Source of the DNA: Meiothermus ruber DSM 1279
GTDB lineage: Bacteria; Deinococcota; Deinococci; Deinococcales; Thermaceae
Direction: 5' to 3'
DNA length: 64,000 nt
NCBI RefSeq assembly: GCF_000024425.1
Contig: NC_013946.1
Span: 1,674,001-1,738,000 of the forward strand
The notes below the pieces were generated by a model. The model ran no database searches. It was given only the letters and a program-made list of their open reading frames with translations, and was not told the origin of the DNA. Both the position numbers and the translations under genes were made by a program. Positions 33,329 to 41,510 of the stretch are shown one piece after another. Within the stretch, counting starts at the first letter, position 1; each line of letters opens with the position of its first letter.

Positions 33329-34339
33329 ATGGCGTACCTTCGGGGCCTAGGGGTCTACCTTCCTACACCGCGCATGCACAGCAGCGAAATTGCCGCGGCC
33401 AGCGGGCTGCCGGAATGGGTGGTGCGGGAGAAGCTGGGCATTCACCAAAAGCCCATCCCCGGCCCGGAAGACCACCCCGGCCGCATGGCAGGCTGGGCTG
33501 CTCGGGCCGCGCTCGAGGAGGCGGGCCTCGAGGGGGCCGCGCTGGATGTGGTAATCAGCATCACCGATGAGTACAAAGACTACCCGGTCTGGTGCAGCGC
33601 CCCCCTGATCGCCCAGATGGTGGGGGCCAGGCGGGCCTGGGCCTTCGACCTGAACCAGAAGTGTGCCAGCTTTATCAGCGCGCTGGCCGTGGCCGAGGGC
33701 CTTCTGGCCAGCCAGCCCGATCTGCAACACCTGCTGATTGCCGGCGGCTACCGCAACGGCGATCTGATCGATTACACCGATCCGGCGGTGCGCTTCATGT
33801 ACGACCTGGCCGCCGGCGGCGGGGCCGCGGTAATGGCGCGGCAGGGGCCGGGGTTCAGGCTACTGGCCACCCGGCTCAAGACCGATCCCAGCCTGGCCAC
33901 CAGCGTGCGGGTGCCGGTGGGTGGCACGGTCGAGCCGCTCAGCCCGATGAACGTAGATCGGTACAAGCTGCGGGTGGCCGAGCCCGAGGTCATGAAGGCG
34001 CGCCTCGAGCAGGTCTCGCTAACGAGCTTTCTGGAGGTTATTCAAGAAGCGCTGGGACAGGCCGGTTACACCGCCGCCGATCTCGACTACCTGGCCCTGC
34101 TGCACATGAAACCCTCAGCCCACCAGGCGGTGCTGGCCGGGCTGGGGTTATCTGAAGAACGGGCCATTTACCTTTCCGATTACGGCCACCTGGGCCAGCT
34201 CGACCCCATCCTCTCGCTCAAGCTGGCGATGGACGCCGGGAAGCTGGGCGCGGGAAGCCTGGTGGCCCTGGCCGCGGCCGGGGTGGGCTACCACTGGGGG
34301 GCTGCGGTCTTGCGTTTGGAGGAGGTGGCATGGAGCTAA
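33329..34339 (+). CDS. Ketoacyl-ACP synthase III-like (thiolase-superfamily) enzyme with altered active site
   Basis: 336 residues. Fold signatures of the KAS III/HMG-CoA synthase group are YLRGLGVYLPTPR and WAFDLNQKCASFISAL. The nucleophile is C112. A histidine is present (H259 in LALLHMKPSAH), but the third catalytic residue, Asn in the YGNTSAAS motif of FabH, is replaced: here SDYGHLGQLD puts H287 at that place. So it is probably not a housekeeping FabH; decarboxylative condensation would need a different geometry. It heads a run of overlapping genes: its stop lies inside the acyl-CoA ligase gene (10 bp overlap). It may condense, cleave or transfer an acyl group from CoA. Confidence 0.8.
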   Translation: MAYLRGLGVYLPTPRMHSSEIAAASGLPEWVVREKLGIHQKPIPGPEDHPGRMAGWAARAALEEAGLEGAALDVVISITDEYKDYPVWCSAPLIAQMVGARRAWAFDLNQKCASFISALAVAEGLLASQPDLQHLLIAGGYRNGDLIDYTDPAVRFMYDLAAGGGAAVMARQGPGFRLLATRLKTDPSLATSVRVPVGGTVEPLSPMNVDRYKLRVAEPEVMKARLEQVSLTSFLEVIQEALGQAGYTAADLDYLALLHMKPSAHQAVLAGLGLSEERAIYLSDYGHLGQLDPILSLKLAMDAGKLGAGSLVALAAAGVGYHWGAAVLRLEEVAWS

Positions 34340-35805
34340 ACGCCAACTGGCTCGCGCGGCTGGCCGCCTACCACCCCGAGCGGCCGGCGGTCTACTGGCG
34401 TGGGGATTGGCTTAGCTACGCAGGCTTGTACCAGCGGGCCCGGCGAGCCGCAGCCTCGCTGGCCGGCCTCGGGATCGCCAGGGGGGATCGGGTCGCAGTG
34501 CTGGGGCCCAACCACCTGGGCTACCTCGAGCTCTACTTTGCCGCGCCTTTGCTGGGCTTTATTCCCACCCTGCTCAACCACCGCCTGAGCGAGGCCGAGC
34601 TTAAGGGGCTGCTCGAGTACACCCGGCCCAAAGCCCTTTTCTATACCGAAGACTTCGCGGTGCCGGCCCAGCGACTGCACCCCCAGGCACATCCTCTGGA
34701 GGCCCTACAAACCCTGCCCGAAAAAGAGATACCAGGTTTTACCCCCGGCTTAGAAGACCCGGCCCTGCTGCTCTTTACTGGCGGCACCACCGGGCTGCCC
34801 AAAGGGGCCCTCATCCCCTACCGCCAGCTCCTGGTCAATGCCATTCAGACCTGCATGAGCTGGGGACTTTCTCCCGAAGACCGCTACATCGTAGCCACCC
34901 CCATGTTCCATGCGGCCCTAAATGCCCTGGCCACACCGCTGCTCTACCTGGGCGGCCAGGTGCTTGTGCAGGAAAGGTTCGACCCCGCTTTGTACCTGGC
35001 CTGGGTTCGGGAACATGGGGTAACCCTGCTGTTCCTGGTGCCCACCATGTACCAGATGCTGGCCCAGCACCCCGACTTCGCCCAGGCCGACCTGCGCACG
35101 GTGCGCTGGGCCATCTCCGGCGGAGCCCCCTGCCCGCACCCGGTGCGGGCCGCCTTCAAGGCCAGGGGTGTGCGCTTCAAGCAGGGCTATGGTCTGACCG
35201 AGTGCGGCGTCAACTGCTTTACCCAGAGCCTCGAGGAGGCCGAGGCGCACCCCGAGTCGGTGGGCCGCCCCATGCCCCACCTCTGGGCCCGGCTGGTCGG
35301 GGCCGGGGGTCAGGAGGCCCTCGAGGAGGGTGAGCTGTGGCTCTCGGGGCCGGTGGTGATGTCGGGCTACTTTGAGCGACCCGCCGAGACCGCTCAGGCC
35401 CTGGTCGTGCACAATGGCCGCACCTGGCTGCGCACCGGCGACCTGGCCCGGCGCGATGCCGAGGGGCGCTACTACATCGTGGGGCGGGCCAAGGAGATGT
35501 TCATCTCGGGGGGGGAGAACGTCTACCCCATCGAGGTGGAACGGGCCCTCTACGATCATCCGGCGGTGCTCGAGTGCGCGGTGCTGGGCGTACCCGATGC
35601 CCACTGGGGCGAGGTGGGCCTGGCTGCGGTGGTACTCAAAACCCCCATCGGCGCGGAAGAGCTGAAGAGTTTTCTGAAGGCCCGCCTGGCCGGCTACAAG
35701 GTGCCCAAGCATTTCCTGTTCCTATCCGAGCTACCCAAAAGCGGCCCCGGCAAAATTTTGAAAAGTGCATTGTACCAGCGGTTCATGGAGGAATTCCATG
35801 CCTGA
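34330..35805 (+). CDS. AMP-dependent acyl-CoA synthetase/ligase
   Basis: 491 residues of the ANL superfamily; activates a carboxylic acid as acyl-AMP and then acyl-CoA. Core motifs are LLFTGGTTGLPKGALI (P-loop), YGLTECGVN, LRTGDLARRDAEGRYYIVGR and the C-terminal Lys in ELPKSGPGKILKS. The sequence is of the fatty/benzoate-type ligase class; the chain length cannot be read. It overlaps the genes before (10 bp) and after (8 bp), so it is translationally coupled in the 33329-41485 run. Confidence 0.92.
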   Translation: MELNANWLARLAAYHPERPAVYWRGDWLSYAGLYQRARRAAASLAGLGIARGDRVAVLGPNHLGYLELYFAAPLLGFIPTLLNHRLSEAELKGLLEYTRPKALFYTEDFAVPAQRLHPQAHPLEALQTLPEKEIPGFTPGLEDPALLLFTGGTTGLPKGALIPYRQLLVNAIQTCMSWGLSPEDRYIVATPMFHAALNALATPLLYLGGQVLVQERFDPALYLAWVREHGVTLLFLVPTMYQMLAQHPDFAQADLRTVRWAISGGAPCPHPVRAAFKARGVRFKQGYGLTECGVNCFTQSLEEAEAHPESVGRPMPHLWARLVGAGGQEALEEGELWLSGPVVMSGYFERPAETAQALVVHNGRTWLRTGDLARRDAEGRYYIVGRAKEMFISGGENVYPIEVERALYDHPAVLECAVLGVPDAHWGEVGLAAVVLKTPIGAEELKSFLKARLAGYKVPKHFLFLSELPKSGPGKILKSALYQRFMEEFHA

Positions 35806-36601
35806 GCAAGTCGTCAATGGAACTCAGCTTTTCTACCGGCTGGATGGCCCCGAAGAAGCGCCGTGCCTGGTGCTGCTCAACGGCATCTTTCAGCGCACCG
35901 AGGCCTGGGAGCCCCTCATGCCCTACCTGAAGAATTTCCGGGTGCTGCGCTACGACATGCGCGGCCAGGGGCAAAGCGCCGCACCCCCAGGGCCCTACCC
36001 CCCCGCACAGCACGCCGGCGACCTGGCCGCCCTCCTGGAGGCTCTAAAGATTCCGCGCTACCACCTGCTGGGCCTGTCCAACGGCGGGGTGGTGGCCCAG
36101 GTGTACGCCGCCCAACAACCCGCCGGCCTGGAAAAGCTCATCTTGGTGTGCACCACCCCCCGCCTCGACCCCCTGGTGCGGGCCAAAGTGGCAAGCTGGC
36201 GGCAGGCCCTGGCCTGGGGCGGCACCCGCGGGCGTTTGCAGATCGCCCTACCCTGGATCTGGGGCCGGGCCTATCTGGAAGCCCACCCGGAGATCGCCGA
36301 CGAGGCTTCTCTAGCACAGATGGAGCAGGCCGCCCCAACCCCAGAGGCCCAGCAAAACTTACTGGACGGCTTTCTGGCTATGGAAGACCTGCGCCCCCAC
36401 CTGAAGCGGGTTAAGGCCCCTACGCTGGTGCTCTCGGGTGAGGACGATCTGCTCTTCCCGCCCTGCTACGGCCAGGAGATCGCAGCCGCCATTCCCCAGG
36501 CCACCCACCGGGTGCTACCCCAGGTGGGCCACGTGGCCCCAGTTGAAGACACCGCCGGGCTGGCCGGGGCTATCCTGAGGTTTTTGGAGGTACAGGCATG
36601 A
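35798..36601 (+). CDS. Alpha/beta hydrolase (enol-lactonase/esterase-like)
   Basis: 267 residues. Nucleophile S94 in LLGLSNGGVV, acid in LSGEDDLLFPP, base in QVGHVAPVE. The oxyanion-hole region is VLLNGIFQRTEAW. It resembles 3-oxoadipate enol-lactonase and related carboxylesterases, but specificity is open. It could release the free acid (from an ester, lactone or CoA thioester) that the ligase next to it activates. ATG 35798 follows GGAGGAATTCC and overlaps the ligase stop. Confidence 0.88.
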   Translation: MPEQVVNGTQLFYRLDGPEEAPCLVLLNGIFQRTEAWEPLMPYLKNFRVLRYDMRGQGQSAAPPGPYPPAQHAGDLAALLEALKIPRYHLLGLSNGGVVAQVYAAQQPAGLEKLILVCTTPRLDPLVRAKVASWRQALAWGGTRGRLQIALPWIWGRAYLEAHPEIADEASLAQMEQAAPTPEAQQNLLDGFLAMEDLRPHLKRVKAPTLVLSGEDDLLFPPCYGQEIAAAIPQATHRVLPQVGHVAPVEDTAGLAGAILRFLEVQA

Positions 36602-37002
36602 GGTTCCAGGTAGGAGACAGCGCTTCTTACACCCAGACCATCAGCGAGGCCCATGTGGCCCTGTTCATCGGGGCGGTGGGTGATACCAATCCACTACATG
36701 TGGACGCCGAGTACGCAAAGAAAAGCCGTTTTGGGGCCCGCATCGCCCAGGGCATTCTGGTGGCCGGACTCATATCCACCGCCATCGGCACCAGGCTGCC
36801 GGGGCCGGGGGCCATCTACCTGGGCCAGAGCCTGCGCTTTCTGAAGCCCACCTACCTGGGCGACACCATCACGGCCACCGTAACGGTGCGGGCCATCCGC
36901 CCGGATAAACCCATCCTGAGCCTCGAGACCGCCTGCACCAACCAAAAAGGTGAGCGGGTCATCGAGGGTGAGGCGACGGTGCTCTACGAGGAGGTTTTGT
37001 GA
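36598..37002 (+). CDS. MaoC-like (R)-specific enoyl-CoA hydratase
   Basis: 134 residues, single hot-dog domain of the PhaJ/MaoC type. The hydratase-2 motif is complete: VGDTNPLHVDAEYAKKSRFG with D29 and H34 as catalytic pair. It interconverts trans-2-enoyl-CoA and (R)-3-hydroxyacyl-CoA. Starts with ATGA overlap on the hydrolase gene. Together with the dehydrogenase at 41511 it suggests (R)-3-hydroxy intermediates in the pathway. Confidence 0.92.
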   Translation: MRFQVGDSASYTQTISEAHVALFIGAVGDTNPLHVDAEYAKKSRFGARIAQGILVAGLISTAIGTRLPGPGAIYLGQSLRFLKPTYLGDTITATVTVRAIRPDKPILSLETACTNQKGERVIEGEATVLYEEVL

Positions 37003-37021
37003 AACCTAATAGGAGGCAGGC

Positions 37022-38185
37022 ATGAAAAAAGTTTGGATGGTTCTTCTGGCAGTTTTGGGTCTGGCCGGGTTGGCCCTGGCCCAGACCACGGTGCGGGTGG
37101 GTGTGCTCCTGCCCATCTCGACCGTAGCGGGCAAGGCCGCTCTGAACGGAGTACAGCTCGGCGTGGATCAGGTCAACGCCGGCGGCAAGGTAAAGATTGA
37201 GCTGGTGGTGGTGGACGACGGCAACGCCCCGGCCACCGCGGTGCCGGCCCTCACCAAGCTGATGACCGTGGATCGGGTGGACATTGTGATCGGCGGGCTG
37301 GCCTCGGGGGTTACCTTTGCCCTCTCAGGGCCCGTCAAGCAGTACCAGCCGCTCTTCCTCTGCATCGGAGCGGCCAGCAGCGTGGTGGAGCAGGCTTTTA
37401 GCGATTACAACCGCTTCTTCCACTACCACCCCTGGGACTATCACAACGTGGCGGCGGCCCTCGAGTTCTTCAAGTACCTCTACGACAACGGGGCCCGGCG
37501 CGTGGCCATCCTCTGCGAAGATGGGCCTTTTGGCTCGGCGGGCATCCAGACCTACCGCCAGCAGCTCGAGCGCCAGGGTTACACCGTGCAGGCCGAGCCT
37601 TTCAAGTCGGGTTCGGGTAGCTTCACCGCCATTCTGACCCGCCTCAAGGGCTTCCGGCCCGATATTCTGTACTGGATCGGCTACGACGTGGACGCCCTGC
37701 CCATCGCGGCGCAAACCCGGCAGGTGGGGCTCGAGCCCAAACTCATCTACGGGGCCCCCCCAGCCTGGCCGACCGGCTTCGAGAAAAACAACCTTTCCAA
37801 CGACATAGCTGGCATGACCGCCTGGCTGCCCTCGGTAGCCAACAACGAAAGCCGCCGCTTCGTGAACCTTTACCGGCGCAAGTTCGGCGAGGTCACCGAC
37901 GAGTACATGGCCCCCATGGGCTATGTGATTGCCCTGAGCCTGGGCAGGGCGCTCGAGGCCGCCGGTTCTACCGATAAAGATCGGATTGCCGCCGAGCTGG
38001 CCAAGGTTCAGATGGATACCCCCTTCGGCCCCCTATCCTTCAAGCCCTCCGATACCGGGCGTACCCGCTTCCAGGGCTTCAACCAGAGCATCTGGCTACA
38101 GTTCCAGTACCTGGAGGGCTCGAGGCGCCCGGTCTTCCCGCCCAACCGCGCAGCCCGGCCCCTGCGCTTCCCAGGCAACTACTAA
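37022..38185 (+). CDS. Liv-type ABC transporter substrate-binding protein
   Basis: 387 residues with signal peptide MKKVWMVLLAVLGLAGLALAQ. Type I periplasmic binding fold, Peripla_BP_6 family (VRVGVLLPISTVAGKAALNG, ELVVVDDGNAPATAVPAL, RVAILCEDGPFGSAGIQTYR). This family binds branched-chain amino acids but also short-chain amides, urea, aromatic acids and other carboxylates. Its position inside an acyl-CoA gene run argues for an organic acid here (inference). An AGGAGGC site precedes the ATG. A hairpin follows at 38212-38238. Confidence 0.9.
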   Translation: MKKVWMVLLAVLGLAGLALAQTTVRVGVLLPISTVAGKAALNGVQLGVDQVNAGGKVKIELVVVDDGNAPATAVPALTKLMTVDRVDIVIGGLASGVTFALSGPVKQYQPLFLCIGAASSVVEQAFSDYNRFFHYHPWDYHNVAAALEFFKYLYDNGARRVAILCEDGPFGSAGIQTYRQQLERQGYTVQAEPFKSGSGSFTAILTRLKGFRPDILYWIGYDVDALPIAAQTRQVGLEPKLIYGAPPAWPTGFEKNNLSNDIAGMTAWLPSVANNESRRFVNLYRRKFGEVTDEYMAPMGYVIALSLGRALEAAGSTDKDRIAAELAKVQMDTPFGPLSFKPSDTGRTRFQGFNQSIWLQFQYLEGSRRPVFPPNRAARPLRFPGNY

Positions 38186-38211
38186 ACCCGGGCCGAAGCT
38201 TCATCAAAGGT

Positions 38212-38238
38212 GAACCCCAACGAGCCCCGTTGGGGTTC
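38212..38238 (+). terminator. Intercistronic hairpin after the binding-protein gene
   Basis: GAACCCCAACG pairs with CGTTGGGGTTC (11 bp) around an AGCCC loop. A second small stem, CATCCC/GGGATG, follows at 38239-38261. There is no T run, so it is more likely an attenuator or mRNA-stabilising structure that raises binding-protein levels over the permeases. Confidence 0.5.
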
Positions 38239-38312
38239 CATCCCGCACCAGGTTTGGGATGCTCGACGGAAGGTTGGCCTACTGGCGCTTGGGAAGCCCG
38301 TCCCCACAAACT

Positions 38313-39170
38313 ATGGAATTGCTGCTACAAACCCTCATCAACGGCATCCTGGCCGCCGGCATATACGCCCTGGTAGCCAGCGGACTGGCGCTCGCGGTGG
38401 GCGTGGTGGGCATCGTCAACTTTGCCCACGGCGAGTTCACCATGATTGGGGCTTTCATTGCCTATCTGCTCTTTGTGGGCACCGGCCTGGACCCCTTTCT
38501 TTCTCTGGGATTGGCGGCCTTGGTGCTCTTTGGGGTAGGAGCCATCACCTACCTGGGGCTGATCCGTCCCGTGCTGGCCGCCCCTGAGCTCAACCAGATG
38601 CTGCTTACCTTTGGTCTTTCGGTGGCCTTGCAAAACATCGCCTTGCTGCTCTTTGGCGCCGATACCCGTGTGGTCTCCACCAGCTACCAGGGGGCCACCC
38701 TCAGCCTGGGCGGTCTTTCGTTTGGCGTACCGCCGCTGCTGGCTTTTGGTCTTTCGGTTGTCATTCTGGGTGCGCTGTATGGCTTTCTGGATCGCACCCG
38801 ATTGGGCCTGGCGGTACGGGCGGTGGCGCAAAATCGACTGGCACCGGGGCTTCTGGGCATCGAGACCCAGCGGGTGTACCTGCTGGCCTTTGGGCTTTCG
38901 GCGGCCCTGGCCGGGGTGGCCGGGGTGATGCTCTCGGTGATGCTCTACGCCTCCCCCACGGTGGGCTTTGCCTACACCCTCAAAGCCTTTGCCATCATCG
39001 TGATGGCGGGGCTGGGCAACCTGCGGGGGGTGGTGCCAGCCGCCATCATCCTGGCCCTGGCCGAGGCCCTGGTCAGCACCTATCTGCCGGGCGGAGGGGG
39101 CTGGGTAGAGGCTGTGTTCTTTCTGGTCATCTTCGTGGCCCTCACCTGGCGTAGCTGGAGGGCCGCATGA
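38313..39170 (+). CDS. Liv-type ABC transporter permease (LivH-like)
   Basis: 285 residues, about eight membrane segments. It begins MELLLQTLINGILAAGIYAL and contains the LivH signature VVGIVNFAHGEFTMIGAFIA, and RLGLAVRAVAQNRLAPGLLG in the coupling loop. The frame is open further upstream to 38259 but the family start is ATG 38313. The stop overlaps the next start (ATGA). Confidence 0.92.
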   Translation: MELLLQTLINGILAAGIYALVASGLALAVGVVGIVNFAHGEFTMIGAFIAYLLFVGTGLDPFLSLGLAALVLFGVGAITYLGLIRPVLAAPELNQMLLTFGLSVALQNIALLLFGADTRVVSTSYQGATLSLGGLSFGVPPLLAFGLSVVILGALYGFLDRTRLGLAVRAVAQNRLAPGLLGIETQRVYLLAFGLSAALAGVAGVMLSVMLYASPTVGFAYTLKAFAIIVMAGLGNLRGVVPAAIILALAEALVSTYLPGGGGWVEAVFFLVIFVALTWRSWRAA

Positions 39171-40075
39171 TACTGGTGGGACTGCTTTTGCTGGTAGCCC
39201 TGGTACTGCCAGGGCTGCCGTTGGGTGAGTGGCGGGCCTTTTTGCTGGATACCGCCCAGTTTGCCTTCTTGATCAGTGCACTGGCCCTGGCCTGGGATCT
39301 GCTGGCCCGCACCGGGCAGCTCTCGCTGGCCCACGGGGCCTTCTTCGGCCTGGGGGCCTACGCCGCCGCGCTCGCAGCCCCGGCCCTGGGCACGCTGCCC
39401 GCTTTGCTGGTGGGGGGGGTGGTGGCCGGGGCCTCGAGCCTCTTCCTGGGCCTGGCCACCCTGCGCCTGCACGGCATGTACTTTGCCATCGCCACCCTGG
39501 CCTTCAGCGAGGTAATGCGCACCCTGGTGCTCAAAGCCCCCTTCACCGGAGGGGCTATCGGCCTGCCGGTACAGCCCGCGTTCGGAGGAGCCTTCCCCCT
39601 CGGCGGCTACTACCTGGCCGTGGGCGTGCTGGCCCTGGCCGCCGGGATTAGCCTTCTTCTGAGCAGAAGCCGCCTGCACTACGCCATGGCCGCTACCCGG
39701 CAGGGCGAGGCCGTGGCCCGGGTGCTGGGGGTTCCGGTGGTACGGGTTAAGCTCCTGGCGTTTATGATTTCCGCTTTTCTGGCCGGGCTGGCCGGTGGGG
39801 TTTACGCCATGAAGACCCTATTCCTCTCCCCTTACGATGCCTTTGGCCTGGGGCGGGCTGTGGAGGCTCTGGTGATCCCCATTTTTGGCGGACTGTATAC
39901 CACCACCGGGCCCCTGCTGGGGGGGTTGATTATCGTGAGCCTCGAGACCTGGCTGCGGCTGCGCATCGGCGAGGGGTATCTGGTGGTCTATGGGGTAATT
40001 CTGGTGCTGACCATCCTGTTTTTGCCCAGGGGGCTGGTCAGCCTCTTTCACCGTAAGGGGGCGGGCCATGCTTAG
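39167..40075 (+). CDS. Liv-type ABC transporter permease (LivM-like)
   Basis: 302 residues. LivM signatures are WDLLARTGQLSLAHGAFFGL, LRLHGMYFAIATLAFSEVM and VLGVPVVRVKLLAFMISAFL. It starts at the ATGA overlap with the LivH-like gene and overlaps the start of the LivG-like gene by 8 bp. It forms the channel heterodimer. Confidence 0.92.
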   Translation: MILVGLLLLVALVLPGLPLGEWRAFLLDTAQFAFLISALALAWDLLARTGQLSLAHGAFFGLGAYAAALAAPALGTLPALLVGGVVAGASSLFLGLATLRLHGMYFAIATLAFSEVMRTLVLKAPFTGGAIGLPVQPAFGGAFPLGGYYLAVGVLALAAGISLLLSRSRLHYAMAATRQGEAVARVLGVPVVRVKLLAFMISAFLAGLAGGVYAMKTLFLSPYDAFGLGRAVEALVIPIFGGLYTTTGPLLGGLIIVSLETWLRLRIGEGYLVVYGVILVLTILFLPRGLVSLFHRKGAGHA

Positions 40076-40784
40076 CGTTCAGGGCCTTTGCAAACGCTTT
40101 GGTGGGGTGACAGCGGCCAATGAGGTTAGCCTTCAGGTAGCACCCGGTGAAATTCTGGCGGTGATCGGCCCCAACGGCGCCGGTAAGAGCACCCTGCTGA
40201 ACCTGCTTTCGGGCCTGCTCCGCCCCGACGAGGGTCGGATCGAGTTTTTAGGCCAGGAGATCACCCATGCTCCACCGGAAGTGCGCACCTGGAAGGGCCT
40301 GGGACGGGCCTTTCAGATTGTGCAGCCCTTCCCGGAGATGAGCGTGTGGGAAAACCTTCTGGTCGGGGCTCTGTACGGTAAACCCAGCACCCCGCGCAAA
40401 GTGGCTGAACGGGTGGTGGCGGAGGTCATCGAGCTCACCGGCCTGGCTCCTAAAGCCCAGACCCCCGCCGGGGAGCTCACGCTTCTGGAGGACAAGCGCC
40501 TCGAGCTCGCCCGGGCCCTTTGCACCCAGCCCAGGCTGTTGCTCCTGGACGAGGTGATGGCCGGGCTGCGCCCTTCGGAGGCCCTGGAGGCGGTGGCACT
40601 GGTGCGGCGAATCCGGGACAGCGGCGTAACGGTGCTGTTCATCGAGCACCTGATGCCGGTGGTGCGGGCCCTGGCCGACCGGGTGGTGGTAATGGACTAT
40701 GGCCGGGTGATCGCCGAGGGGCCCTACGATGCGGTGGCCGCCAACCCCAAGGTGCGCGAGGCTTATCTGGGGAGGGCCCAATGA
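40068..40784 (+). CDS. Liv-type ABC transporter ATPase (LivG-like)
   Basis: 238 residues. Walker [13 protein letters not shown], Walker [13 protein letters not shown] (a Val replaces the usual Pro after Glu), H-loop IEHLMPVV. The LSGGQ signature region is atypical: [19 protein letters not shown], where LivG proteins normally read LSYGQQRRLEIARAL. The Gly-Gln core is replaced by Glu-Asp-Lys, which may slow ATP hydrolysis. The partner LivF-like domain has a normal signature. Its stop overlaps the next ATG. Confidence 0.9.
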   Translation: MLSVQGLCKRFGGVTAANEVSLQVAPGEILAVIGPNGAGKSTLLNLLSGLLRPDEGRIEFLGQEITHAPPEVRTWKGLGRAFQIVQPFPEMSVWENLLVGALYGKPSTPRKVAERVVAEVIELTGLAPKAQTPAGELTLLEDKRLELARALCTQPRLLLLDEVMAGLRPSEALEAVALVRRIRDSGVTVLFIEHLMPVVRALADRVVVMDYGRVIAEGPYDAVAANPKVREAYLGRAQ

Positions 40785-41485
40785 GGCTACGCGTCAAGCA
40801 GCTAACGGTTGGCTACGGCAAGGCCCAGGTGTTGTTTGGGCTTTCGCTCGAGGTGGCCCAGGGTGAGTTGGTGGCCCTCCTGGGGGCCAACGGGGCCGGA
40901 AAAACCACGGCCTTGCGCACCATCTCCGGCCTGCTACGACCCTGGGGCGGCGGGGTGTGGCTCGATGAAACCAGCCTGCAGGGCCTCTCGGCAGCCCAGC
41001 GGGCCCGCCGGGGTCTGGGGCACGTGCCCGAGGGGCGGCAACTTTTTCCCCTCATGAGCGTGGAGGAAAACCTACGCCTGGGGGCGGCCTTCCTGGCCTG
41101 GCCATACCGCCAGGAGGGTTTGGAGCGCATCTACACCCTTTTCCCCCGCCTGGCTGAACGGCGCAAGCAGATGGCCGGTACCCTCTCGGGGGGGGAGCAG
41201 CAGATGCTGGCTATCGGACGGGCCCTGATGGGCCGACCCAGAATCCTGATGGTGGATGAGCCCAGCCTGGGGCTTTCCCCCAAGCTGGCCGAGGAGGTGC
41301 TGACCACCTTAGCCCAGGTGAAGGCCGAGGGGGTGGGGGTGCTGCTGGTCGAACAGAACGTGGCGCTGTCGCTGGAAGTGGCCGACCGGGGCTACGTGGT
41401 CGAGCACGGGAAGGTTGTACTGAGCGGCAGCGCACAGGAGCTCCTGAGCAACCCAGGCGTGCAGAAAGCCTACCTGGCTTTGTAA
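40781..41485 (+). CDS. Liv-type ABC transporter ATPase (LivF-like)
   Basis: 234 residues, starting at the ATGA overlap. Walker A GANGAGKTTALR, signature TLSGGEQQMLAIGRALM, Walker B ILMVDEPSLGLSP, H-loop region LLVEQNVAL. The LivF-specific GLGHVPEGRQLFPLMSVEENL is present. An alternative upstream start in this frame lies within the LivG-like gene and is not supported. It ends the nine-gene run that began at 33329. Confidence 0.94.
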   Translation: MRLRVKQLTVGYGKAQVLFGLSLEVAQGELVALLGANGAGKTTALRTISGLLRPWGGGVWLDETSLQGLSAAQRARRGLGHVPEGRQLFPLMSVEENLRLGAAFLAWPYRQEGLERIYTLFPRLAERRKQMAGTLSGGEQQMLAIGRALMGRPRILMVDEPSLGLSPKLAEEVLTTLAQVKAEGVGVLLVEQNVALSLEVADRGYVVEHGKVVLSGSAQELLSNPGVQKAYLAL

Positions 41486-41498
41486 GCCCGCCACAAGG

Positions 41499-41504
41499 TA
41501 GCAT
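41499..41504 (+). promoter_or_regulatory. -10 box of the 3-hydroxybutyrate dehydrogenase-like gene (leaderless type)
   Basis: TAGCAT, 6 nt before ATG 41511, the same hexamer and spacing as at ligA. It lies in the 25-bp gap after the LivF-like gene, so this gene can be read separately from the run before it. Confidence 0.5.
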
Positions 41505-41510
41505 GAAACT

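Noticed and set aside
38186-38312. Riboswitch between the Liv binding-protein and permease genes
   Set aside because: Only simple hairpins are seen; there is no conserved aptamer-like core, and the position inside an operon fits an mRNA-stability element better.
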